From: Flavobacteriaceae bacterium
GTDB taxonomy: Bacteria; Bacteroidota; Bacteroidia; Flavobacteriales; Flavobacteriaceae
Reading direction: 5' to 3'
NCBI GenBank assembly: GCA_024644725.1
Contig: JAHEHE010000009.1
Span: 1 to 52,495, forward strand
DNA length: 52,495 bases
The notes beneath the pieces were generated by a model, which saw only the letters and a program-made list of their open reading frames with translations, had not been told where the DNA came from and made no database searches. Shown one piece after another: positions 17,975-27,982 of the stretch. Made by a program: the position numbers and the translations under genes. Position 1 is the first letter of the stretch, and each line of letters begins with the position of its first letter.

Positions 17975-19411
17975 TTATCTTTTTTTGAGGTCAGCCAGGT
18001 GCATGTCAAAATATTTGTCGGTGAGGAACACGTAGGAATTCAAGACATTTCCTTCCTTGTTGACAATTATGCTACGAGCCATGTCTCCCTCGAACCAGGA
18101 GTAGCATTCGGAGTCTTTTGAGATTTTGAACTGGTTGTCAGTCGACAGTTTCTTAGTTTCCAAAAAGGCTGTCCACTCTTTGTGCTCCTTGGTTCGCTCG
18201 ATTCCAATGAACTTGACATCGGGATACTTCTTTTGCAACTTGTCAAGCTTCTCGTTGACAATCTCGATCTGCATGAGATCATTGGGCCAAAAGTAAATGA
18301 CCGTATGGTTGTCCTGGGACACTTGATTGACCTTCACCTCATTGCCTCGGCTGTCTACTACGATCAGTTCGGGAAGCTTCTGACCTGATTTAAGTTTTGC
18401 TTTCTGTTCCAGTGAAATTTTGAACTCTGACTTGATTTCTTCATTTTGACACTTTTCGAGGAAAAAGCTCTGTACCGCCAAATGCTGCTCCGGGGTCATA
18501 TGTTCATTGCTAAGGGAACTCCAGGCACTCCCAGCCAGGAGACGATCCTTCAATCGCGGAACCGTGATTTTTTCATTTACTTGCTTCATAAAATGCAGCT
18601 CGACATTGTTGTCTTCCGGATCGATGTATTTCTTTTTGTGTGCCAAATGCTTCAAATATGTCCTTATGTAAACCACGTAAATTTCGTAGTCAATCAGATT
18701 GGGGTCATTCAAATTCAGTTGATCCCGGTACGCGTAAAAGTCATCGCTGAGCTCTGGAAATTCCTTTGATTTCATCATCCACATATGATTGTACGGATAA
18801 TACTCCTTCATGAAATAAAACGGAAAATAAATCCCGGTCTTGGCCAATTTGTCGAACTGTGGTGAGGGTGGGTTTTCCAAATCATTGACGAAAATGTCGT
18901 AGAGGTCCAATTGTTTTTGGATACCTGCGTCGATGAGGTCAGAGAACTCGTGTTCATCCAACCTATAATTTGCTTTGAAGTTCTTTTCGGTTTTTTCCTG
19001 TTGCAGGTAAAGATTGATCAGAAAATTGTTTTTTGCGCTCCCCTTGCCGCTGAAGATCAGGGACTCATCAAAATCCCACGTGTTGAGGTACATAAGTACG
19101 CTGTCTGTCGGTTGCAGGTAGAGATACTGGAATTCTGGACCGTGGTTGAAGATATAGAGCCCCTCCTTAATCGAATCCAGTTCAAAGGCAAATTTGTTGT
19201 GATCATCCAGTCGTGCCGAATCGATCACCTTCTTCTCTTTGGAGAGATAGATGTATTTCCCCTTGGGATTTTTGATCTTTCCTCCAAAAAAGGTAATATT
19301 CTCTCTATCAGAGGATCCACAGCCATAAAAGCCGGTCAGGACACCCAGTGAAAGCAGGAGGATGAAAACAGAAGGAAAGTAATTTTTTTTCAAACAATTT
19401 ACCTTAAACAT
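17975..19411 (-). CDS. Thioredoxin-fold lipoprotein lacking redox cysteines (TlpA/DUF4369-like)
   Basis: A 478-residue lipoprotein with a basic N-terminus, hydrophobic core and lipobox FYGCG at Cys31. The N-terminal part (about 40-140) resembles the DUF4369 beta-rich domain seen before thioredoxin domains in Bacteroidota, with a helical middle. The C-terminal 140 residues follow a TlpA-like layout: a strand TVIYFWPND, KYPDVKFIGI, and a cis-Pro-region equivalent near ARSIIVNKEGNV. At the site where TlpA proteins have WCxxC, the sequence reads FWPNDLMQ (374-381), so no disulfide chemistry is possible. It is probably a binding or scaffold protein in the periplasm. The gene diverges from the ABC-F gene. 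Confidence 0.8.
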   Translation of the reverse strand: MFKVNCLKKNYFPSVFILLLSLGVLTGFYGCGSSDRENITFFGGKIKNPKGKYIYLSKEKKVIDSARLDDHNKFAFELDSIKEGLYIFNHGPEFQYLYLQPTDSVLMYLNTWDFDESLIFSGKGSAKNNFLINLYLQQEKTEKNFKANYRLDEHEFSDLIDAGIQKQLDLYDIFVNDLENPPSPQFDKLAKTGIYFPFYFMKEYYPYNHMWMMKSKEFPELSDDFYAYRDQLNLNDPNLIDYEIYVVYIRTYLKHLAHKKKYIDPEDNNVELHFMKQVNEKITVPRLKDRLLAGSAWSSLSNEHMTPEQHLAVQSFFLEKCQNEEIKSEFKISLEQKAKLKSGQKLPELIVVDSRGNEVKVNQVSQDNHTVIYFWPNDLMQIEIVNEKLDKLQKKYPDVKFIGIERTKEHKEWTAFLETKKLSTDNQFKISKDSECYSWFEGDMARSIIVNKEGNVLNSYVFLTDKYFDMHLADLKKR

Positions 19412-19481
19412 GATACACAAATGTACTATTTCGGGCCCCTTGGCCTTGTTAATGTGTTGTTAAATGTTTTTACATGAAAGG

Positions 19482-19511
19482 TTAAAGATTAGACATATTT
19501 AGCTAATTTTG
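19482..19511 (+). promoter_or_regulatory. Candidate promoter of the ABC-F gene
   Basis: TTA (19482-19484, one mismatch to TTG), a 19-base spacer and TAATTTTG (19504-19511) fit the Bacteroidota consensus, 21 bases before the ATG. Confidence 0.5.
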
Positions 19512-19523
19512 CAGGAATTTTAA

Positions 19524-21154
<1,631 letters not shown>

Positions 21155-21155
<1 letters not shown>

Positions 21156-21188
21156 GGCAAATCGAAGAGTTCAGGTTTGCCTCTTTTC
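21155..21188 (+). terminator. Likely terminator of the ABC-F gene
   Basis: GGGCAAATC pairs with GGTTTGCCT (two wobbles) around about a 12-base loop, followed by CTTTTC. It overlaps the ABC-F stop and lies between two convergent genes. The T-run is short. Confidence 0.5.
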
Positions 21189-22089
21189 AGTTTTCCTTTC
21201 GGGGGTGAAATTTTTCCATGACTTTTTTCAAATGGGCACGGTCAACATGCATGTAGATCTCGGTTGTCGTAATGCTCTCGTGACCAAGCATCTGTTGAAT
21301 GGCCCTCAGATCCGCTCCGTTTTCAAGCAAATGCGTCGCAAAGGAATGCCTCAAGGTGTGCGGACTTACTTTTTTTCTGATCCCTGACTTTTGCACGAGA
21401 TCCTTCAAGATCATAAAGACCATGTTGCGACTGATTTGCCGCCCTCGCCTGTTCAAAAACAAGGTATCTTCAAAATCATTGTCAACGTCGAGGCTGCTTC
21501 GGATCAGGTTCCTGTAGTTGTCTATCAGACGGATTATATGATCGTTGACTGGAACGAAACGCTGTTTGTTGCCTTTGCCGATCACCCGGATGAAACCCTC
21601 TTCGAAAAAGAGATCGGAAATCTTCAACCCGACCATTTCACTAACTCGTAAGCCACAGCTGTAAAGGGTTTCCAACATGGCTCGGTTTCGTTCACCCTCA
21701 GGTGTGCTCCGGTCAATTTGGGAAAAGATCCGGTCTATATCCTCTTCTGACAGTGTATCCGGCAATTTACGTCCCAGTTTGGGCGATTCGATCAGGTCCA
21801 CAGGATTGTCTGAACGGTAGTCTTCAAAGATGAGGTAGTCAAAAAAACTGCGCAGGCCCGAGATAAGCCTTGCCTGCGAGCGTGCCGAAATATCCGGTTC
21901 GGTTCGGTAAATGAATTCGCGTACGTCTTCCTCGATGATATGAATCGGACCCTTTTCGTCCCCGTTTTCCTCCCGAAAATTTGCAAATTTCTGGATATCT
22001 CTCCCATAGGCCTGAACCGAATTCTCGGAAAGACCTCTTTCAATCTTCAGGTAGTATTTGAAGTCATTGAGCGCCTGGTTCCATTTCAT
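21187..22089 (-). CDS. xerD: Tyrosine recombinase XerD
   Basis: A 300-residue tyrosine recombinase of the XerC/XerD type, which resolves chromosome dimers at dif. The N-terminal SAM-like DNA-binding domain covers about 1-100 (YYLKIERGLSENSVQAYGRDI). The catalytic domain shows the full set: Arg in YSCGLRVSEM, Lys in GKGNKQR, HTLRHSFATHLLENGADLRAIQQMLGH and the Tyr nucleophile in TTEIYMHV. Length and lack of any attachment site or cargo argue for the housekeeping enzyme over a mobile integrase. It diverges from aroQ, an arrangement consistent with a stable core region. Confidence 0.93.
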   Translation of the reverse strand: MKWNQALNDFKYYLKIERGLSENSVQAYGRDIQKFANFREENGDEKGPIHIIEEDVREFIYRTEPDISARSQARLISGLRSFFDYLIFEDYRSDNPVDLIESPKLGRKLPDTLSEEDIDRIFSQIDRSTPEGERNRAMLETLYSCGLRVSEMVGLKISDLFFEEGFIRVIGKGNKQRFVPVNDHIIRLIDNYRNLIRSSLDVDNDFEDTLFLNRRGRQISRNMVFMILKDLVQKSGIRKKVSPHTLRHSFATHLLENGADLRAIQQMLGHESITTTEIYMHVDRAHLKKVMEKFHPRKEN

Positions 22090-22143
22090 TTTTCCTCTTT
22101 TGCTTTTAATTCGGGTCGTCTGCAGAGATCTGTAAATTTATGC

Positions 22144-22151
22144 TATTTTTG
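22144..22151 (+). promoter_or_regulatory. Candidate -7 element for aroQ
   Basis: TATTTTTG fits TAnnTTTG, 26 bases before the aroQ ATG, in the 88-base gap between divergent xerD and aroQ. No clear -33 element. Confidence 0.4.
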
Positions 22152-22177
22152 GGAACAGTTCAACGAAGGAAACCACT

Positions 22178-22600
22178 ATGAAAATCGCCATAATCAACGG
22201 ACCCAATCTCAATCTTTTGGGCAAACGTGAGCCCGATGTCTACGGGAATACGACTTTCGAGTCGTATTTCGAGAATTTGAAAAAGGTATATCCCACTATT
22301 GAATTCGAATACTTCCAGTCGAATATCGAAGGGGAGATCATTTCGAAAATCCAGGAATTTGGCTTCTCGGCAGATGGAATCATTCTGAATGCCGCGGCCT
22401 ACACGCATACATCCGTGGGTATAGGGGATGCTGTAAAAGCCGTGCCTGCTCCAATTGTCGAGGTGCATATTTCGAATGTCTATCAAAGAGAGGATTTTCG
22501 CCATGAGTCTCATATATCGGCTCATGCTATGGGGGTGATTGTCGGTTTTGGCCTCATGGGATATGAACTTGCCGTACGCTCTTTTATGGATAAAACCTGA
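22178..22600 (+). CDS. aroQ: Type II 3-dehydroquinate dehydratase
   Basis: A 140-residue type II dehydroquinase that dehydrates 3-dehydroquinate in the shikimate pathway. The family hallmarks are complete: INGPNLNLLGKREPDVYG with the catalytic Tyr, EGEIISKIQEF, NAAAYTHTSVGIGDAV for phosphate and substrate binding, and the active-site His in VEVHISNVYQREDFRH. Length is typical (about 140-150, forming a dodecamer). ATG 22178 is preceded by a purine-rich GAAGGAAA. Confidence 0.97.
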   Translation: MKIAIINGPNLNLLGKREPDVYGNTTFESYFENLKKVYPTIEFEYFQSNIEGEIISKIQEFGFSADGIILNAAAYTHTSVGIGDAVKAVPAPIVEVHISNVYQREDFRHESHISAHAMGVIVGFGLMGYELAVRSFMDKT

Positions 22601-22683
22601 GAGCCGATAGTCACTATTTTCTAACATTTATCAGCTTTTTTTCTCTCGCATTTTATATTTTTACGTTTCCTTAAAAACAGATT

Positions 22684-23544
22684 ATGATTTTAGTTGCAGA
22701 CAGCGGATCGACCAAAACCAATTGGATCGCGATCAACGACAAGGGAGAGACTTTCTTCAAGATAGATACAAAAGGACTCAATCCGGCGGTATTTTCGCGC
22801 GATACGCTGTTTGACCGTGTGATTACGAAAAAAGAACTTTACGACATTAAAGACGATGTGAACAAAATTTTCTTTTATGGGGCCGGTTGTGGAACTCAGC
22901 ACGCTGTAAACTACCTGAAGGATGTCTTCCAGGATATATTCACCAATGCTGACATCGAGATTCAAGAGGACACGATTGCAGCTGTGAAGTCGCTGCAGAC
23001 GGATAAGCCCGGCGTGGTCTGTATCCTCGGAACAGGTTCAAATTGCAGTTTTTACGACGGGAAGGAGACCCATCAGAAGATCGTTTCACTCGGCTATATC
23101 CTGATGGACGCAGCCAGCGGAAACTTTTTTGGAAAGCAGATTCTAAAGGATTATCAATACCGTACCATGCCCAAGGAAATTGCTGAAAAATTTGCGAAAC
23201 AATACGACCTGAGACCCGATATAATAAAGGAACACCTGTATAAAAAAGAGAATCCTAATACGTATCTCGCAGATGTCGGCCGCTTTTTGATTGAGAACAA
23301 GCAAAGTGATTACGCCCAGAAGATTATCAAAGCGGGCTTGAGGTTCTTTGTTGAGAATCAGATTTTGCAGTTTGAAGAGGCTCGAAATGTTCCTGTCTAC
23401 TTTGTAGGCTCCATAGCGCACTTCCTGGCGGAGGAGATTGAATCCGTGTTGAAGGAATACGATCTGGTTTTGGGCAAGATCATCCGTCATCCCATCATCA
23501 CCCTGGCTCAGCATCATGCCAATGAGATGATCGCGAAAAATTAG
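22684..23544 (+). CDS. BadF/BadG-family ATPase, N-acetylglucosamine-kinase-like
   Basis: A 286-residue ASKHA-fold ATPase. Motifs include the N-terminal phosphate loop VADSGSTKTNW, GAGCG, the second phosphate loop ILGTGSNC, and LMDAASGNFFGKQIL. This matches the BadF/BadG/BcrA/BcrD family, whose non-benzoyl members include eukaryotic N-acetylglucosamine kinase and similar amino-sugar kinases. The cysteine pair that holds the Fe-S cluster in benzoyl-CoA reductase activators is absent, which supports a sugar-kinase role. The same window has a GH20 and a NagB-like gene, so GlcNAc phosphorylation is a reasonable guess. It converges with ridA, with 5 bases between stops. Confidence 0.82.
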   Translation: MILVADSGSTKTNWIAINDKGETFFKIDTKGLNPAVFSRDTLFDRVITKKELYDIKDDVNKIFFYGAGCGTQHAVNYLKDVFQDIFTNADIEIQEDTIAAVKSLQTDKPGVVCILGTGSNCSFYDGKETHQKIVSLGYILMDAASGNFFGKQILKDYQYRTMPKEIAEKFAKQYDLRPDIIKEHLYKKENPNTYLADVGRFLIENKQSDYAQKIIKAGLRFFVENQILQFEEARNVPVYFVGSIAHFLAEEIESVLKEYDLVLGKIIRHPIITLAQHHANEMIAKN

Positions 23545-23549
23545 ATCAT

Positions 23550-23930
23550 TTATTTGACTGCAATACAGGAGATTTCGACCCTTACATCTTTCGGCAACCT
23601 GGCGACTTCGACCGTTTCGCGGGCAGGCGCCGTAACCGGATCGAAGTAAGATCCGTAAACCTTGTTGATCTTTTTAAAGTCATCCATGTCTTTTATGAAG
23701 ATCGTGCACTTGACCACGTTGGAGAAATCCATTTTTGCCTCGGCCAGAACGGCTCCCAAATTTTTCATCACACGACGCGTTTCCGATTCGATGTCCTTTT
23801 TGACCAGGTTTCCCAATTCGGGGTCAATGGCGATTTGGCCCGAGACATAAAGCGTATTTCCATGCAGAATGGCCTGGCTGTAGGGCCCGATGGGTTCGGG
23901 AGCACCTTTCGTTACAATGATCTGTTTCAT
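23550..23930 (-). CDS. ridA: RidA family enamine/imine deaminase
   Basis: A 126-residue member of the RidA/YjgF/YER057c/UK114 family, which hydrolyses reactive 2-aminoacrylate-type enamines released by PLP enzymes. Seen: GPYSQAILHGNTLYVSGQI, GAVLAEAKMDFSNVVKCTIFIKDM, and the substrate-binding Arg in APARETVEVARLP followed by EISCIA. Length is typical for the trimeric family. It lies 108 bases after lptD on the same strand and converges with the BadF-like gene. Confidence 0.95.
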   Translation of the reverse strand: MKQIIVTKGAPEPIGPYSQAILHGNTLYVSGQIAIDPELGNLVKKDIESETRRVMKNLGAVLAEAKMDFSNVVKCTIFIKDMDDFKKINKVYGSYFDPVTAPARETVEVARLPKDVRVEISCIAVK

Positions 23931-24038
23931 ACGGGGATAGAATTTATGTTTTTCCTTAGTTTATTCGTACGTTAACCTAATAACACAAACTTCAAATGAA
24001 GTGAATTATTGTCAGCTTGAGACAAGTTTTTTAACAGA

Positions 24039-26705
24039 TCAGAACAGCCTTCTGTCGGGTACTCTTCTCTGATCGTATTTGAGATCGCTCAAGGCGCCTG
24101 ATTTGATGCCGATGTAGAAATAATAAGTTGCCCGGTCACCGAAGGGAACCCAGTTAAAACTGAATCTCCAGCTGTCCAGGTCTCGCTCAAACCGGAGCTG
24201 TGTATAGGTGATGCCATTGTTCCTGAAGTCATATCCGGATGAGAAGCCCACTTTCCACTTGGGGGAAAATTCAAGATTTCCGGAGACCTGAAGGGAATTC
24301 GTAGTGATTTCATCCCGTGCCGCCACATTGTTGTAGGTCAGGGCGTACCTGACTCTCAAATCCCAGGGCATGCTTGTGTTGAACAGTTTGGCCTTTTTCA
24401 CCGTATCTTCCTCTTCACCTCTGTTGATGGTCTGACGATTATTTACAAGACTTTCTCCAAACATATTGGCCGAACTGTCATCGGCTGACCCTCCAACGGC
24501 GTAGTCTTTCCCTCCATCAGACTCCTTGCCCAGATCCTTGCTATTCAGGGAATAGTTCATTGTGAAGTTGGCATTTGTGAAGCGCAGCAGGCTTCCGCCG
24601 TTGTTGATGTTGTAGACATTTATCCTTCTTCCGTTGGCATTGATGGCATAAGGATCAAACGAGGCATTCAGGTTGAGCCCCATTTTGTTTTTGAGTATTT
24701 GCGTTCCGGCGGTCATTCTCAGCGGACTCCAGTTCAGTGAATCCGCAGCGATATTATAGCTTGTGGACAGGTTCAGGTTATTGAGAATGGTGACTTTCTT
24801 GGGTTCCTCCTCGTCGGGGTCTTTGGAGGCCACTTTCGCTTCCAGCGTATTGTTCACAGAGAACCCAATGCTGTTTGACAAGCCCTGGGAAGGGGTTCCA
24901 TAAACGCCCCCTTCGAAACGAGAATACTCGCGAATGTCGTCTGGGTCTAGACTGGCCTGGTATTCATCGTAATACTGGCTGAAATCCGGCCTGTAGTTCC
25001 ATGAGATTGCAGGTCGCATCACATGGCGAATGGCCTGCATACGCCCCTTTTTAAAGTTGAGCATCCCGTATACGGTGGTACTTGCCGATACCCCGCCGGA
25101 ATATTCCCGGTAACTGTCAAAACCATTGATGGTGTCGGTTACCACCTCCTCAATGTCTTCGTCCCAGTACCTTTCAATGGTCTTGAACACCCATACGTCC
25201 CGATAGCTGATCGAAGGCGCCACACTCACATATTTCAGAGCTTTGGCGCTGGTGCTCATGGCAATGTCGTGTCGTATGCCTGACCTTGCGTCTTTAAACA
25301 TATCCGAACTGCCGAACTCTTCGTCTGTCGTTGTTATCCGGTTCTGGGCATTCATATTGTAGGTTACCCCAATGTTTTGAATGGGATTCTTTTTGGTTCC
25401 CACCTTTGGGGCAAACGGATAGATCCGATCCATGTTCACCACCAGGGAAGGAAGGTTCATGTCAATGGTTTCGGTATTCGTATTCTGGGTGTGGGTCATC
25501 GACGCATTCAAATTAAACGGTGTCCCGACAAACTTTTTATAATAGGATACAGACGAGGCAAAGGTGTTGACGAGGTAAAACGGGGAGCTCGCCTCATTGA
25601 TCGACTCCTGGAAAAAGCTGCTGCTACCGAAATTTACGGACGCCGCGAACCGTGAGGTGGGGTTGGATTGGGTCGACTGGCTGTGAGACCAGCGGATGAA
25701 AAAATTTGTCGCCTTGCTGTAATCCGGAAATCCCTTTTGACTGTTGATCAGGTTTTCGAATCTAAAACTGAAGCTACCGGTGAACTTGTAACGCAGAGCA
25801 TAATTCGACTCGGCTCGAAGTCCCCAGCTTCCGTTTGTGTAGATGTCACCTAAGATGGCGAGATCCAAATAGTCATTCACGGCGAAATAATAACCTCCAT
25901 TCTGAAGAAAGTAGCCCTGGTTGTTATTCTGGCCCCAGGTCGGAATGATGAATCCGGAAGCTCTTCCGCTGGTTATCGGCGCATAGAAGAAGGGCAAAAC
26001 CAGAGGCGTTGGAACATCTGCGATCACCAGGTTGCTCATTCCGCCAACGATCTTGCTGTCTGGCACCACCTTGATGTTCGAGGTTTGGATGTAATAGTCG
26101 GGGATTTCCTTCTGAGAAGTAGTGAATTTAGCCTTGTTGATGTAAAAGGTGCTGTCATTCTCTTTTTTGGTGATATCTCCTCGAATAATCATACCCTGTT
26201 GCTCGGTCTTTGAATTGTAGATGATCGCCTTTTCGGTCTCAAAATTGTAGAGCAGGGAATCCTGCACGGACTCCTGGCTGCCCTGTTTGAACTGTGGACG
26301 CTGGATGTAGTTTCCGGCTGAGTCCAAAATTCCGGAAGCTATGGCGAGGTTGTTTTTGTAATCGATGATAATTTTCCCGGCTCGAAGCTCGATATCCTGG
26401 TAATAGAGCTCCGCCTCGTTGTACAAAGTGGCGGTTGAGGTCAAAAAGTCATTTGAGAGATAGTCCTTTGATCTGTGGATGATGTTGTCTTCGAGATATT
26501 CCTGGGTGATCTGAAGAGAATCGGTTTTAGTGGTGTCTTGTTCCACAGGGACGACCGCAAATTCTTTGGGTCTCCTCAGACTGTCCGTTGGATTTAATTG
26601 GACTTCAGCATTGCTTTCCTGTTGATCAATTTGCCCTGAAATCTTCTGATTTCCAAAAACAAATAATAAGATCAAGAAAAGGATGTATCTTAAATTTGTA
26701 TACAA
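24039..26705 (-). CDS. lptD: LPS-assembly outer-membrane protein LptD, Bacteroidota type
   Basis: An 888-residue outer-membrane beta-barrel expected to insert lipopolysaccharide in the outer leaflet together with a partner lipoprotein. A signal peptide of about 24 residues (FLILLFVFGNQ) precedes a periplasmic OstA-like region (about 95-240, with ELYYQDIELRAGKIIIDYKNN and GDITKKENDSTFY), then the barrel with VPTPLVLPFFYAPI, a stretch conserved in LptD proteins. No ATG occurs near the signal peptide, so the start is the TTG at 26705. That region overlaps the -33 element of the divergent amidase promoter. The envelope setting (amidase, MCE) fits the role. It is longer than E. coli LptD (784), as usual in the phylum. 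Confidence 0.88.
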   Translation of the reverse strand: MYTNLRYILFLILLFVFGNQKISGQIDQQESNAEVQLNPTDSLRRPKEFAVVPVEQDTTKTDSLQITQEYLEDNIIHRSKDYLSNDFLTSTATLYNEAELYYQDIELRAGKIIIDYKNNLAIASGILDSAGNYIQRPQFKQGSQESVQDSLLYNFETEKAIIYNSKTEQQGMIIRGDITKKENDSTFYINKAKFTTSQKEIPDYYIQTSNIKVVPDSKIVGGMSNLVIADVPTPLVLPFFYAPITSGRASGFIIPTWGQNNNQGYFLQNGGYYFAVNDYLDLAILGDIYTNGSWGLRAESNYALRYKFTGSFSFRFENLINSQKGFPDYSKATNFFIRWSHSQSTQSNPTSRFAASVNFGSSSFFQESINEASSPFYLVNTFASSVSYYKKFVGTPFNLNASMTHTQNTNTETIDMNLPSLVVNMDRIYPFAPKVGTKKNPIQNIGVTYNMNAQNRITTTDEEFGSSDMFKDARSGIRHDIAMSTSAKALKYVSVAPSISYRDVWVFKTIERYWDEDIEEVVTDTINGFDSYREYSGGVSASTTVYGMLNFKKGRMQAIRHVMRPAISWNYRPDFSQYYDEYQASLDPDDIREYSRFEGGVYGTPSQGLSNSIGFSVNNTLEAKVASKDPDEEEPKKVTILNNLNLSTSYNIAADSLNWSPLRMTAGTQILKNKMGLNLNASFDPYAINANGRRINVYNINNGGSLLRFTNANFTMNYSLNSKDLGKESDGGKDYAVGGSADDSSANMFGESLVNNRQTINRGEEEDTVKKAKLFNTSMPWDLRVRYALTYNNVAARDEITTNSLQVSGNLEFSPKWKVGFSSGYDFRNNGITYTQLRFERDLDSWRFSFNWVPFGDRATYYFYIGIKSGALSDLKYDQRRVPDRRLF

Positions 26706-26725
26706 TGCTATAAATGCTATTTTTG
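26696..26725 (+). promoter_or_regulatory. Promoter of the amidase gene
   Basis: TTG (26696-26698), a 19-base spacer and TATTTTTG (26718-26725) give a near-perfect Bacteroidota promoter, about 90 bases before the amidase ATG. Its -33 element lies within the first codons of the divergent lptD. Confidence 0.7.
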
Positions 26726-26752
26726 TATGAAAATGCCAATTTTTTAAAGTTA

Positions 26753-26760
26753 CAAACTTA
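26753..26760 (-). promoter_or_regulatory. Candidate -7 element of lptD
   Basis: TAAGTTTG on the minus strand fits TAnnTTTG, 47 bases before the lptD TTG start. The -33 position has only a weak match (ATG for TTG). Confidence 0.4.
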
Positions 26761-26815
26761 CATATATTTTTTCACTGGCATACATATATGGGGATATTTT
26801 AGACGTGTGAAAGCT

Positions 26816-27916
26816 ATGGTGTTTAAAGGGAAAAAGAACAATTGGTCTTCGTTGTGCATCGTCTTTTTCGGTTTGTTTTTCGCGATGTCATTTCAGGGTT
26901 TTTCACAAATGGATGACAACTTTATCGTGGTGCTTGATGCCGGTCACGGAGGAAAGGATCCCGGACGTCCTGCGAAAAATTACAGCGAGAAGGACATTGC
27001 GCTGAATATCGTTTTGGAGCTTGGACGCAAACTGCAGTCTCTTGATGATGTAAAAGTGGTATACACACGAAAGAAAGATATATTTCTGGAGTTGAAAGAG
27101 CGAGGCAGAATCGCCAATGAGGCAGATGCCGACCTTTTTGTCTCTATTCATTGCAACGCCTTCCACACCCAGGTCGATGGTACGGAAACCTATGTTCTGG
27201 GGTTGCACGCCAATCAGCAGAATTTTGAAGTGGCAAAGCAAGAAAACTCTGTTATATTTCTGGAAGACAATTACTTGGAAACTTATGAAGGGTTTGATCC
27301 GAACTCGCCCGAGGCCGTCATCGGACTCACCCTGATGCAGGAGGAGTTCCTCGATCAGAGCTTAATGCTGGCAAGCAATATTCAGAACAATTTCAAGAAC
27401 GACCTCAGAAGGAAAGACCGGGGCGTCAAACAGGCCGGATTTGTTGTTTTGCATCAGACCTACATGCCCAGCGTACTGGTTGAAACCGGATTTATAACCA
27501 ATACGAAGGAAGGTGCCTTTTTGAATTCAAAAAGCGGGCAACAGAAAGTGGCCGGAGCCATTTATGAAGCGATCAGGGCCTACAAAAAGCATTTCGATGA
27601 GAATCTGGTGGTCGAGGAAGTGCCGGCACCCGTAGAAGAGGAAAAAGAGTCCAGGATCTACTCGGGAGTTGATTTCAAGGTGCAAATCGCGTCGGGATCC
27701 AGGAAACTCGACCTGAAGCCCTATAACTTCAGCGGACTCAAAGGTGTTGATCGTGAAAAGGTAGGCAAGCATTATAAATACTATTACGGAAAGTCTTCAA
27801 ACTACGATGATATACTGAAGCTCAGGGATGAAGCCCGAAAGGCGGGCTACAAATCCGCTTTTGTGGTTGCCTTTAAGGATGATGTGCGCGTTTCAGTATC
27901 CGACATAATCGATTGA
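26816..27916 (+). CDS. N-acetylmuramoyl-L-alanine amidase with C-terminal SPOR-like domain
   Basis: A 366-residue exported Amidase_3 enzyme that cleaves the amide bond between MurNAc and the peptide stem during cell separation or wall turnover. An N-terminal hydrophobic signal ends in GFSQ. Zinc-ligand and catalytic motifs are VLDAGHGGKDPG, the Glu in YSEKDIALN, ADLFVSIHCNAF and SVLVETGFITN. An insertion with TETYVLGLH is typical of the AmiC branch. The C-terminal 80 residues (FKVQIASGSRKL to SAFVVAFKDD) form a SPOR-like peptidoglycan-binding domain. ATG 26816 was chosen because the open frame upstream adds an unlikely AT-rich leader. The MCE gene follows 66 bases downstream. Confidence 0.93.
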   Translation: MVFKGKKNNWSSLCIVFFGLFFAMSFQGFSQMDDNFIVVLDAGHGGKDPGRPAKNYSEKDIALNIVLELGRKLQSLDDVKVVYTRKKDIFLELKERGRIANEADADLFVSIHCNAFHTQVDGTETYVLGLHANQQNFEVAKQENSVIFLEDNYLETYEGFDPNSPEAVIGLTLMQEEFLDQSLMLASNIQNNFKNDLRRKDRGVKQAGFVVLHQTYMPSVLVETGFITNTKEGAFLNSKSGQQKVAGAIYEAIRAYKKHFDENLVVEEVPAPVEEEKESRIYSGVDFKVQIASGSRKLDLKPYNFSGLKGVDREKVGKHYKYYYGKSSNYDDILKLRDEARKAGYKSAFVVAFKDDVRVSVSDIID

Positions 27917-27982
27917 TCCTTCCGAATTCATTCGCTGCGCCTGCAAAATATTTAGTAATATTGTTCTTGTAAAATCTTCAAC

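Noticed and set aside
19418-19425. TACATTTG on the minus strand as promoter of the thioredoxin-fold lipoprotein
   Set aside because: It would start transcription right at the ATG (19411), giving a leaderless mRNA, and there is no TTG at -33; most likely chance.
21187-22089. Tyrosine recombinase as sign of an integrated element
   Set aside because: Sequence and length are those of chromosomal XerD, and neighbours are housekeeping genes with no attachment-site repeats or cargo.
24016-24032. CTTG-AGA-CAAG followed by TTTTTT as a plus-strand terminator
   Set aside because: The stem is only 4 bp and no plus-strand gene ends nearby; the genes on both sides are on the minus strand.
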